From assembly GCA_036245805.1 (NCBI GenBank), contig BTRK01000002.1:38980661-39044660 (forward strand): a stretch of 64,000 nucleotides of DNA, given 5' to 3'. This DNA comes from Pristionchus mayeri (taxonomy: Eukaryota > Nematoda > Chromadorea > Rhabditida > Neodiplogasteridae). Both the position numbers and the translations under genes were made by a program. The notes beneath the pieces were generated by a model. The model worked only from the letters and a program-made list of their open reading frames with translations, was not told the origin of the DNA and ran no database searches. Below are positions 46,320 through 57,214 of this stretch, piece after piece. Within the stretch, counting starts at the first letter, position 1, and each line of letters opens with the position of its first letter.

Positions 46320-47532
46320 TTAGGGTGTCCGGAAAGTTCGTTCACGCCTTTGTAAAAACTCAGTTTGCGATCGAATTTCGCAATCACGCAATGTTGTTTG
46401 TCAACAAAGTATTGCATCATCCTGACGCTAAGTGGTGAGAGGATTGAATCAATCTCTTAATTTCTACATCGATTTTCGTGATGGAGACTCATCTTTACCT
46501 CCGCGCAGTCTTGCTGCATTATTACCGTCTTGACCAATCAGTGAGGCAGGCCCATTCTGCCCTGGCCCAATCGGAAGTTGACGATGCTCCCTCCCTTCAG
46601 TTCTGCCAGAAGTGGTTCTCTCGCTTCAAGAACGGAGACTATAGTCTCGAAGATCACACCCGTTCTGGACGCCCTCCGACCCTCGATCAGTCTCTTGTCC
46701 TCAGCACTCTGAATAGGAAGCCCAAAGCCAGTGTGCGCGATTTGAGGAGAGAGACTGGCACTCCTAAATCGACGGTGTCCGATATCCTCCATCGAGTGGG
46801 AAAGAAGTCCAAGCTCCCACAAGTCGTTCCCCATGATCTCTCTCCGGCACAGCTGAAAAACCGTGTCGAGATCTGTCATGAATTGCTCCATCCCACATCA
46901 AATCTTGGATGGGTCAATTCAATTATCGCCACAGATGAGAAGTGGATCGCCTACGATAACCCTGAGCGGAAACTACAATGGGTCGATGCGGATAAGAAGC
47001 CCAAGCCAGTCCCGAAGAAGGAAGAGCATGGAAAGAAGGAACTCCTCTACTTTTTCTTCTACGTGCTCGGTCCGATCTACTGGGAGATCCTGTCCCCTGG
47101 CACCAACATCACTGCCGAACTCTTCTCCAACCAACTGGAAGAAGTCGCCCACAGAACCCCTCCCAACCTTGTGAGCGAGGGCAAAATCCTTCTTCTAATG
47201 GACAATGCTCGCCCTCATCACGCGAAATTGACTCAGAAGAAAATGGACGAACTGGATATCGAGAGGATTCCCCACCCACCGTATTCACCGGACCTCTCTC
47301 CTTGTGACTTCCACTGTTTCCGCTCTCTCTCTGACGAGATCAAGTTGTGAGGGCTTTCGTGGAATGGATGATCTCGAGGACTCCCGATTTCTGGGAGAGA
47401 GGAATCGCTACTCTGCCCGATCGCTGGAAGGAAGTGAGGGAAAACATGGGAGCATACATTGATCACTGAGAATTGTAAAGTATTGAATAAAAAATAAAAA
47501 CAAAAAATGAACGAACTTTCCGGACACCCCAA
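46320..47532 (+). mobile_element. Mariner element with TA duplication
   Basis: TTAGGGTGTCCGGAAAGTTC at 46320 is mirrored at the right end with one mismatch (TTGGGGTGTCC). TA flanks both sides (46318-46319 and 47533-47534). Length 1,213 bp. It sits in intron 10 of chemoreceptor 7 in the same orientation as the host gene. Confidence 0.9.
46481..47350 (+). pseudogene. Mariner transposase, C-terminus disrupted by deletion/frameshift
   Basis: 289 codons open from ATG 46481. The N-terminal HTH region (FCQKWFSRFKNGDYSLEDHT) is followed by a linker SGRPPTL and the DD34D triad: TDEKW, MDNARPHH and PYSPDLSPCDFH (34 residues between the last two Asp). Mariner transposases usually run about 345 aa. Here the frame ends at EIKL-TGA, while the expected C-terminus (TPDFWERGIATLPDRW, then GAYIDH and a stop at 47469) continues in another frame from about 47347. 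Some 15-20 expected residues are missing at the junction, so a small deletion with frameshift removed the tail while sparing the catalytic core. Confidence 0.85.
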
Positions 47533-47640
47533 TATTTAGAATTAAATTATCATCAGCCGAGAGCTCTAACTTCATGTTTCAGATGCAGACAACCACGTAA
47601 AGCGTCCATCGTAATGCCAACGGTCTTGTCAGGAAATTAA

Positions 47641-49206
47641 TCTAAATCTCCACAATCAATAATCAATCAATCAATATTTATCACGTCATGCGTTAACGCA
47701 AGATGAGGAAGGGTCTGTATCATTCGGCAGTTGCGCTTCACCATCTCGCTCCAATAGTTCTTCTGAGATCATCTCCACAAATTAATCGTAAACTATTAAA
47801 CTATGTTGTAATAAAAATTGTACTTTTTTTATAAGACCATTGCACAACTTGCATCAAAGTCCACTTTGCCAAGTGCATTGCGCTATCTCAATGTAAGAAT
47901 AAAAAAATTAAAAAAAGCCTAAAATTTCGTCAACTAGAGAGTCATTTATGCTGCAGCAAAAAACATGGATTTAGAACAGTTTTTATATGAGATGAGATAT
48001 CCACCTATTTTCCCCTTGTCCATGACCTTGACAATACTTGTGATAGACTGAGGTTGTGCACTTTTCCCTCAACCATCGAGCATGTCACTCTGCGGTGGTG
48101 TCGATTCTCTCGCGAAACCACTCAGCAGCACTGAGCTACGCCCCCTTGCTCAACTATTCATGTGTCTCGCGCTATGATCTTCGGGAACTGTTCTGTATCG
48201 GGCCTTACACACAATTATACTCACTCGTTAATTAGGACGCATTATCGATGGAAAATTAGCTCGTGCTATCCTTGTTTCTGCACAGCTGAACCTCACATCT
48301 CTCGTGCGCAATCTGAGCGCTGAGAGTGTGTTTGTAAAACAAAGAGAGTGCGTACTTATTCCAAGACGATTTTCAGTAAATAGCTTCTGAGAACTTGTCA
48401 CGTCTCATATGGCTGAAAGCCAATGCCAGCAGGGAAAATAAGTACCACGATTCCGAGAATACGAGATGTATCGCTAAACCATAATAAGCGATCATGTCAC
48501 GTTCAATGATCTGAAAGCTGTTGTAATTGTATACAAAAAATAAGGATTATTTTTTTAATAACGTTCCTCTTCGAGCTCCTACGAATTATCGTCAGAACTG
48601 TAACATCTTGAGTTCGATATTCGGGTTTTTATTCAATCCCAACACCCTTTCACCCCACAGCATATCGATAGACTGTACGAGATGCAGAGGTGGCTGCCTG
48701 AATTTCGAACTCTAATAAGTTCCATACTGTAAACCGCGTCCATATGCTTAGTGTGTTGTTCCATTCCAATTTCGTGCGTAGTACTAATTGGGTGCAGGTG
48801 GAATTTATCTCCATCGAAAAGAGATTCAGGTGCAGGTGGAATTTATCTCCATCGAAAAGAGATTCAGGTGCAGGTGGAATTTATCTCCATCGAAAAGAGA
48901 CGTGTATCATTTCCATCCACCTCCTAGCCGCTCTAGTATCAGTTGACGCGATCTTTTGGTGCTCAATGTAGTTACATTATTTTTTTTTCGAATTGTCGAT
49001 TTTGATGAAATCATTTGCTAAAACATATTTACGAGGTAATTCGGACAGGGATTCGAATTTCTTTTGTACTTTGTTGCATCGCACGCCCATTCACCATATC
49101 GCTGCGTTTTACGAGCTCAAGTTACGCGATTATCCGATTAAAACCTAATTCATTTTAAGCTGTCACATACTCAGCTACCAGCTTACTTCACGAAGCCGAT
49201 TTATCA
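47641..49206. other. Spacer between chemoreceptors 7 and 8
   Basis: Contains a degenerate tRNA-like motif on the minus strand at 48086-48141 (GGGGGCGTAGCTCAGTG start), a weak hairpin around 48290-48365 and a three-copy tandem repeat at 48793-48901. No coding exons seen. Confidence 0.5.
48793..48901 (+). repeat. 38-bp tandem repeat, about 2.9 copies
   Basis: Units of GTGCAGGTGGAATTTATCTC then CATCGAAAAGAGATTCAG are repeated head to tail with almost no change. No spacers, so it is not a CRISPR-like array. Confidence 0.85.
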
Positions 49207-51387
49207 ATGGTCAACCTCACGTTGGATTCGTTCTGGAATTCGTTCATGCCCGTCTATGTTCACGCCATCGGTAGGAAATTGTGCTTATTGGTTGTACGGT
49301 TCGAAAACGAATACTAAATATAAGCAAGACTTGCAAACGAACATCATTAGAGTTCGTAATTCGTGCCTTCGTCTCTACATTTCACACACTCTCTAGACCG
49401 ATCGAGCGGTGAGAGAGTGTGCAAAAAGAAGAGACGGTGGTAGCATTTCTCGAACTCTAATTTCCATTGTCATTGCAGGCTCAATAACCATGATTCTCAC
49501 TGTTGTCGCACTCTACTTAATGATAAATAAAACTCCCGAGTACGGCAAGCTTTTAGCGCGATATCTCATGCTAATTCAGGTGTCTGTTTAATCGAGATTG
49601 ATGCACAATTTTGGTCCGTTCAGATCGCTATTATGTTATTTGATTGCGGCATGGCTTTTCTGTTCTGCCCAATATCGCTTGCTCCTCTAACTGCATATCT
49701 GTCTGCTCTGAATTGCTTTGCGGGACGACAATTGGCATTCACATTGGCATGGTAGGCGATAGCCGGCATGATAATTGCATACAATACCGCATTTTAGGTA
49801 TTGATGTTCCAGTTTGCGATTCAAGTAGCGCTTGCTATCACGTGCACTTTCCACTACAAGTACAATACGATAGTAAGGATGAAATATGGCCAAGAAGTAA
49901 CTGTAAGCCAGAGTTTTCTACTTCCCATTGCCTGGAATACGATGTTTAGAACACTCAGAAAAACATTGTTCGACTCTTGTTCTGGGTAGTTCTTGAATTG
50001 CCGGTCATCGGAATGGCAATCGTCGGCGTTAGCCAAATGGGATTGCATGAATTTCTGGTCGAGGAGGTATTGAACATATCAAAATTGCATTAAATGCACT
50101 TAATTCTGCGAACAGTAATGTGTACGCGTCTCTAACAATAATCAGCTCTTTTCAGAAGGAATTAACTCTAGCAAAGATGATCGAGAACGACTCGACTCTT
50201 CACGGTGCGGGCTATTGGATTCCGCGATATTTATGGATACCCATAGTCTTAGGTATCCTAGTATCCACTGTAAGTCGACGTGCTCCTTATTCCAAATTTT
50301 AATATAGGACAGTTTAACTATATTTTCCAAATTAATGGTTGCAGTCATTGACCATTTGCCTTTGCGGTGTTGCATTCTTCATTTACCAAATGCTCAAACT
50401 TTTGTCGGGAAAGGTGAGTTACACGGAGAAAAGTAAACTCGAACTCTCCAAATTAGAGACAAAATCTATGCAGGCATCAACTATGAGTGAGCGAACGAGA
50501 AAGCTGCAGCGGGGCCTCACCATCACACTAATTATGCAGGTCTGTCTTATTATCAGTAATTATAATTAGATAATTAGTAATAAATATGTAATTAGGTAAT
50601 TATCAGGTAATTATCTTGATCATTCTGTATTTTTACATTTTTCGCCTGAAAAAGATGTGACCAGTAACGATGATAACGATGATTTGTCTAGATGATAATA
50701 CCGTTCATGATTCAAGCAATTCCTATTTTCATTTTCGTCGTTGCCATTATCAATATGTGGTTCACTCCAGGTAATCACTTTCATTTCATTGACAACGCAT
50801 TCCGAAAGAGGGTCAATCATCAGTTCAATACATGTCGATGATCATGAACTTCGAAATGAAAATAGGAATTCAGGCATAACTAATACGATCCTCTGTGTGT
50901 TTCTCTGTCACGCGAGTTTCCACACGATTTTGCTCATTTCGACAACGCCCAGCTATCGAGCAGCCATAACGTGAGTGTGTGCACGTGAAATGTGCAATTA
51001 GTGATGGCAAGGAAGTTCACGAAAGGTTTCGTATCTTTCTCATCCAGTTATCGAGCAAAAAGCGAGATTAATGTTGTGGTATCACACCTGGTTCGGGGTG
51101 GGTTTTTGATGTACCCTCATGGGGGCTAGATCTACAGGCAATAGATGCATGTTGGATTGATCAAAAGGAATATCGTATGCTAATTACATCAATAAGCGTG
51201 GAATAAAAATGTACATACATTGAAGTTTGCATATTTATCAGCAGCTTTTGATGACGTGATTGAGGTCTATAGACATTATGTATGTAATTTACCTGGCATA
51301 CTAAGACGAAAATTAAGTATGAAATTGTAAAATTACAGGTGCACACTACAGCGTAAGGAAACCCTCGTAGCGCCATCGGTGATGTGA
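49207..51387 (+). pseudogene. Chemoreceptor 8: Srh/Sri-like 7TM GPCR with 2-base insertion in exon 3
   Basis: Exons 49207-49270, 49479-49579, 49624-49751, 49798-49902, 49950-50066, 50156-50269, 50345-50413, 50474-50539, 50692-50770, 50874-50970 and 51339-51387. All are family length except exon 3 (128 instead of 126 nt). A duplicated CT in TATCTGTCTGCTCTGAA shifts the frame just before the expected ELLCGTTIGIHIGM, and translation then ends soon after the intron. Otherwise open and well conserved: MVNLTLDSFW, KTPEYGKLLARY, HYKYNTIVRMKYGQEVT, LELPVIGMAIVG, ASTMSERTRKLQRG, TTPSYRAAIT and tail TCTLQRKETLVAPSVM. A single microsatellite-like slip suggests very recent loss or a sequencing error. Confidence 0.85.
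49363..49450. repeat. Short hairpin (GAGAGAGYGTG family) in intron 1 of chemoreceptor 8
   Basis: CGTCTCTACATTTCACACAC and TCTCT pair with AGAGAGTGTGCAAAAAGAAG and AGACG around a loop of about 14 nt. Confidence 0.7.
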
Positions 51388-51407
51388 CCAATGAATCAAT
51401 GTGCCAA

Positions 51408-53062
51408 ATCTGACAATATATGAGACTTTTTGACTCAGTGAACATATTTGTAGATACCCTTGGCAATGTGCGAAAAATCGAAATCGCCCTAAATGTACCC
51501 ACGTGTAGTACTCGACGAGCGTAGCTCGGGTACCACATACGGAGTGTTCTAGATCACTCTCCGCAAAATAGGACACACTTGTTTCATAGAATCCAAATTT
51601 CGAAGTTTGCCAATTCGGATCCGATTTGAGTGACTATTGTCTCAAAAAATCACGAATATTCCGTGGATGCTTGTGCAAAATTTTGTGCAAAATTTTAGAA
51701 CCATTGGACATCAACTCTTGAAGAAACAACAAAAAAATTTTTCAAAAATTTTTAAATTAATTTAGAAGGGTAGGTAGATACACTTTTTATTTATCGATTA
51801 TCTAGAGCAGCATGCTTGCTTTTCACATAAAAAATTAAAAAGAAATAAAAAAAATAGGTTTTTGCGAAATCGTCCAAAATGTATTAAAAATTCACTTCTC
51901 GATCACTCCGAAACTACCGTACTCTAGGCAGCCGGAAGTACATTTATTGTCCTAGTTTTGAATCATGAAGATCAATGGTAGTCAAGACTAGGTACCGTAC
52001 CCAATCGATAGTACAGTACCACCACATACCGTATACCACTACCGTAACCCCCGATTACCACAAACTAACTGTATTTTTAAAAAGTATTGGTACCGTGTCC
52101 AATCGATTATACAGTACCCAGGTAACTACCGTGACCCAGTTCCATGGGTCAGATCCAGTTCCTTAGGTCAAACATTTTTCTAAAAATCCAAAATTGAGAA
52201 AACAAATATTTTAAAGTATCATAACGTATCTCTAATTACCGTAGAATCATTTTATGATCGATTTGAAATTTTTAAAAAATATTTTACCTAAGGAACTGGA
52301 TCTGACTCATGGAACTGGGTTACGGTAGTTACCTGGGTACTGTATAATCGATTGGGCACGGTACCAAGACTTTTTAAAAATAAAGTTAGTTTGTGATAAT
52401 CGGGGGTTACGGTAGTGGTATACGGTATCTGGTGGTACTGTACTATCGATTGGGTATGGTACCTAGTCTTGACTACCATTGACCTACCGATCGACTTTTT
52501 ACCATGACCCCCTCCTATTCATGGTTCAAAACTAGGACAATAAATGTACTTCCGGCTGCCTAGAGTACGGTAGTTTCGGAGTGATCGAGAAGTGACTTTT
52601 TAATACATTTTAGACGATTTCGCAAAAACCTATTTTTTTATTTCTTTTTATTTTTTAATTTGAATAGCAAGCATGCTGCTCTAGATAATCGAGAAATAAA
52701 AAGTGTGTTTACCTACCCTTCTTAATTAATTTTAAAAAATTTTGAAAAAAATTTTTTGTTGTTTCTTCAAGAGTTGATGTCCAATGGTTCTAAAATTTTG
52801 CACTTATAATCCACGGAATATTTGTGATTTTTTGAGACAATAGTCACTCAAATCGGATCCGAATTGGCAAACTTCGAAATTTGGATTCTATGAAACAACT
52901 GTGTCCTATTTTGCGGAGAGTGATCTAGAACACTCTGTATGTGGTACCCGAGCTACGCTCGTCGAGTACTACACGTGGGTACATTTAGGGCGATTTCGAT
53001 TTTTCGCACTTTGCCAAGCGTATGTTCACTTAACCAAAAAGTCTCTCATATGGTCAGATGAT
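51408..53062. repeat. 1.65-kb palindrome 3' of chemoreceptor 8
   Basis: Arms of about 800 bp: GTGTAGTACTCGACGAGCGT near 51500 is mirrored near 52960. The centre lies around 52230. The inner arms repeat CTACCGTAACCC and GGTACCGT..CCAATCGAT motifs. Mirror-image open frames near 51975-52166 and 52288-52479 are consequences of the symmetry. Confidence 0.8.
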
Positions 53063-53570
53063 GATATGGAGATCAGATTCATACGATATTGTTGAGCTGT
53101 TACGAATTACCCTGTTATGAGATTATTGGAACAAGAGACCAACTGTTCACCAATAAAAGAAGAATTGATCTAATCTGATCGATCGATATATGTCTGAGCG
53201 TTTGGACAATGAAGAATAAATAAAAAGTATAAAGTATTGCAACAAATGGCATGGTAAACTCTGAACAATGATCGGATCTGTATCACTTGGGCGTATAGGC
53301 AAACAAATTTCGTTTTAAATTAAAAATCTAGAAAGGATATCTTATATCTTACGAATGGAAGATGTACCAGATCATTGTATCCAATCGGTCTCCATATGTT
53401 TCTTGTATGCGATATTTTGGTACCTCTATCGGGGATGAATGAAATCATGAAGGAACGCTTTTATGATTCTATTGACTTTTTTAAAAATATTTCTGTGATG
53501 TGGTCAATACGTCAATACAATTGCCTCGATTCAGAGAATAATCTATATGCCAGGCAGTCTAGCCTCATTT
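53063..53570. other. Spacer, nothing recognised
   Basis: AT-rich DNA between two palindromes. No coding, RNA or repeat signal noted. Confidence 0.4.
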
Positions 53571-56500
53571 AAGAGTCCGGATCTGAGGAAATTTACCATT
53601 TCGGCCATTTTCCGGACATTTCCCCGGGACGAAGATTCGGACCAAGGTCACAGGCTGAACCTAGAGTAATTAGAGTCCTTATTTGAAATTTCACAACGAT
53701 AACCTCTGTATCGCGCAAAGTGGCGCGTGAGGTACTGGCACAGTGAAAAATGATGAAAATTCAGAATTTCTTAATGCATTAAGTTAGACTCGAAATGTAT
53801 TTTCCATTGTATTAGACATACCCTCAGTGTCCATAGGCACCATTGGAATCACATTTTTATCGATTTCGATGTTGATATATTTGACCACATCTTTTTCAAT
53901 TTTCCCGATATTTTGCTTGTTCCCGGAAAGACCGGGACTAAGTTCTTACACCACATTGTAGCACGTGCAATGCTGATGCGTATTATATATAACAATAACA
54001 AATTTGAACTACCTTAAGCCGTGAAATTTTGCCTTGAATGATCGGAAAGTGGTCCCAGGATCGACATGATTGTCAAATTGTTGTACTTTTCGCCAATCTT
54101 ATTGATTGATTTAGACGGAATCCGAATCACTGTCACCCACAGACTCTATTGTTGCCGAAATTTCGCACGAATCTCTCAATTTCAGAAAACCTAAAAATCG
54201 GGTTTCAGATACAGCATTTTTTTGGTGTATATTTTTCATGTTCCCGGAAAGAGCGGGTCTAAGTTCGTGCATAATGTTACAACCAGTGCAATGTTTTCTC
54301 GAAATATAAATCATGACCAAAAATTTCAAAATCTTTAAGCCCCGATATTTGTACTTGAAATGTCGTAAAATGGTCGATATGCTCAATACGATTTTCAAAA
54401 TATCGGACTTTTTGCCTATGTTATTGATGGATTCGGACATAATTCGGTTCATTGTTACCCATAGACACGATATCCGTCGAAATTTCGCATGAATCTCTCG
54501 GTTTCAGAAAACCCGAAAAATAGAGTTTCGATTTTTAGGTTTTCTGAAATCGAGAGACCCATGCGAAATTTCGACAGAAACTGTCAGTGGGTGATATTGA
54601 TTCGGAATTAAACTGAATGGTTCCAGAATTATGGAGAAAAGCCCGATATTTTGAAATTAATGTAGAGCCTGAAGCACAGATGAGCTCGATTTTAACTAGT
54701 TAAATGCCAGTTAAACCTGGTTTTTCTAGAGAGCACACCTAAGCTATAAGAAAAGCTCTCATCGGGCGGCCACCCGTATATTTGTCGTTCTTTGAGCGGC
54801 GGCTACCCGTAGATTTGTCGGCGGCCACCCGTAGATTTGTCGTTCTCTGGTGGCCATGGTGAAAATCGATAGTAGGTCATGGGTAGGTCAAGACTTAGTA
54901 CCATAACCAATCGATAGTACATTATCGACTGATACCGTATATGACTACCGTAACCCTCAATTATCGCGAACTAACCTTTTTAAATGAAAAGTCAAATTAC
55001 CATAACCAATCGATAGTACAGTACCCCCAGATACCGTATGTGACTACCGTAACCCCGAATATCGCGAACTGACTTTATTTTTAAAAAGTCATGAAACCGT
55101 GTTCAATCGATTCTACAGTACCCAAGTAACTACCGTAACCCAGTTCCCTGGGTCAGATCCATTTCCTTGGGTCAAACATTTTTCTAAAAAATTAAAATTG
55201 ATCCTAAAAATATTTCAAAGTATTCTATCGTATTTCTAATAATTGTGGAGTCATGCTACAATACACTTAAGATTTTTGAAAAATGTTCAGGATTTTTTGA
55301 AAAAAAATTTGACCCAAGGAACCGGGCTACGGTAGTCACTTGGGTACTGTAGAATCGATTGGGCACGGTTTCAGGATTTTTTAAAAATAAAGTCAGTTCG
55401 CGATATTCGGGGTTACGGTAATCATATACGGTATCTGGGGTACTGTACTATTGATTGATATGGTAATTTGTCTTTTTATAAAAAAAAATTAGTTCGCGAT
55501 AATTGAGGGTTACGGTAGTCATATATGGTATCAGTCGATAATGTACTATCGATTGGTTATGGTACTTAGTCTTGACCTACCCATGACCTGCTATCGATTT
55601 TTACCATGACCCCCTATACGGTGATTTTCCATGGCCACCAGTTAACTGGCTCAGGTATGGCCTGAAGCCACATTCCGGCATTTGAAGGCAAAATATCGCG
55701 GCTTAAGGATGTTTAAATTTTTGCTCGTTATATATATTTCGAGACAACGTTATGCTTGCTATAACAATGTACAAGAACTTAGTCCCGGTCTTTTCTGGAA
55801 AATGCAAATAAACGAGGAAATTTAGGTGGTATCGTGAAAATACATTTTTTGGTTTTCTGAAACCGAGAGACTCATGCGAAATGTCGACGGATATCGTGTC
55901 TATGGGTAACATGGAATCGAATTATGTCCGAATCCATCAATAACATAGGCGAAAAGTCCGATATTTTGAAAATCGTATTGAGCATATCGACCATTTTCGA
56001 CATTTCAAGTACAAATATCGGCGCTTAAGGATGTTGACATTTTTAGTCATGATTCATATTTCGAGAAAACATTGCACTGGTTGGAACATTATGCACGAAC
56101 TTAGACCCGCTCTTTCCGGGAACATGAAAAATATGCACCAAAAAAATGCTGTATCTGAAACCCGATTTTTAGGTTTTCTGAAATTTAGAAGATTCATGCG
56201 AAATTTCAGCAGCAATAGAGTCTGTGGGTGACAGTGATTCGGATTCCGTCTGAATCAATCAATAAGATTGACGAAAAATACAACAATTTGACAATCATGT
56301 CGATCCTGGGACCACTTTCCGATCATTCAAGGCAAAATTTCACGGCTTAAGGTAGTTCAAATTTGTTATTGTTATATATAATACGCATCAGCATTGCACG
56401 TGCTACAATGTGGTGTAAGAACTTAGTCCCGGTCTTTCCGGGAACAAGCAAAATATCGGGAAAATTGAAAGATGTGGTCAAATATATCAACATCGAAATC

Positions 56501-56776
56501 GATAAAAATGTGATTCTAATGGTGCCTCTGGATACTGAGGGTATGTCTAATACAATGTAAAATACATTTCGAGTCTAACTTAATGCATTAAGAAATTCTG
56601 CTTTTTCATCATTTTTCACTGTGCCAGTACCTCACGCGTCACTTTGCGCGATACAGAGGTTATCGTTGTGAAATTTAAACTATAGACTTTAAGTATTCTA
56701 GGTCCAATGTGTGACCCTCGTATTTCCGGGGAAATGTCCGGGCAGTGGTGACGTTTCTCAGATCCGGACTCTTAAT
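53571..56776. repeat. 3.2-kb nested palindrome
   Basis: Outer arms (53571-54640 against 55700-56776) begin AGTCCGGATCTGAG and mirror GATCCGGACTCTTA. A second inverted repeat lies at the centre, 54880-55230 against 55300-55600, of the type found in the middle of 51408-53062, with CTACCGTAACCC motifs. The outer arms themselves contain internal mirrored pieces (TTTCTGAAACCGAGAGA type). It is the largest inverted repeat in the window. Confidence 0.75.
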
Positions 56777-57214
56777 GGGTTCTTGAGAAATGATTGTATT
56801 CATTCTTCGAGCTCTTTCGCCGGTATGCAGTGAAGAATTGTGATATCGTGAGCATGAAATCGTGACTTCACGCGAAACAGCACATGTGCTCTTTATATTT
56901 CTACATACATTCCGCAGCAACGGATAGAAAGTGATATCGTTTATAGAAATCTAGATCCTACAAGATTTCATACTAAATCCACTTTGTGATTAGTCCCAGT
57001 GCGATCTTTGTCAATTTCGGGACTTCTCAATTTCTTGTTCAAGTTATATGAATGTTCAACCACTGGTGGAAATTATCACCCGACAAAATACGGTTTCCGT
57101 TTTCTCCAGTTCCTTTCGCATGGTTGCAGTGGATGATTATCGATAAATGGGATTTTAAAATACGGAAACGATGACTACGCTGTACAAATATGATCCACTA
57201 TCTATCCAATAGCT

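Larger units (their letters stand above)
43556..47640 (+). pseudogene. Chemoreceptor 7: Srh/Sri-like 7TM GPCR with in-frame TGA in exon 8; mariner in last intron
   Basis: Exons 43556-43619, 43971-44071, 44146-44271, 44636-44740, 44934-45038, 45220-45330, 45574-45642, 45710-45775, 45981-46059, 46141-46237 and 47583-47640 join to 327 codons. Exon 5 is four codons and exon 6 one codon shorter than in paralogues, without loss of phase. Intron 2 uses a GC donor. Codon 233 is TGA (45725-45727), in TSTMS*RTMQMQR where relatives have Glu or Asp. The stop would remove TM6, TM7 and the tail. Other marks are intact: MANLTLDAFW, DFGWGFLFCP, HYKYTTVVQMKNGKAVS, LELPVVAASIAG, TPSYRAAIT and TCRQPRKASIVMP. 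Recent inactivation is likely; a CGA-to-TGA transition is the simplest route. Confidence 0.85.

Noticed and set aside
48793..48901. CRISPR-like array
   Set aside because: Only about three units, directly adjacent without unique spacers, in a eukaryotic setting.
51975..52479. Two similar small proteins on opposite strands
   Set aside because: They are the two arms of one palindrome translated in opposite directions.
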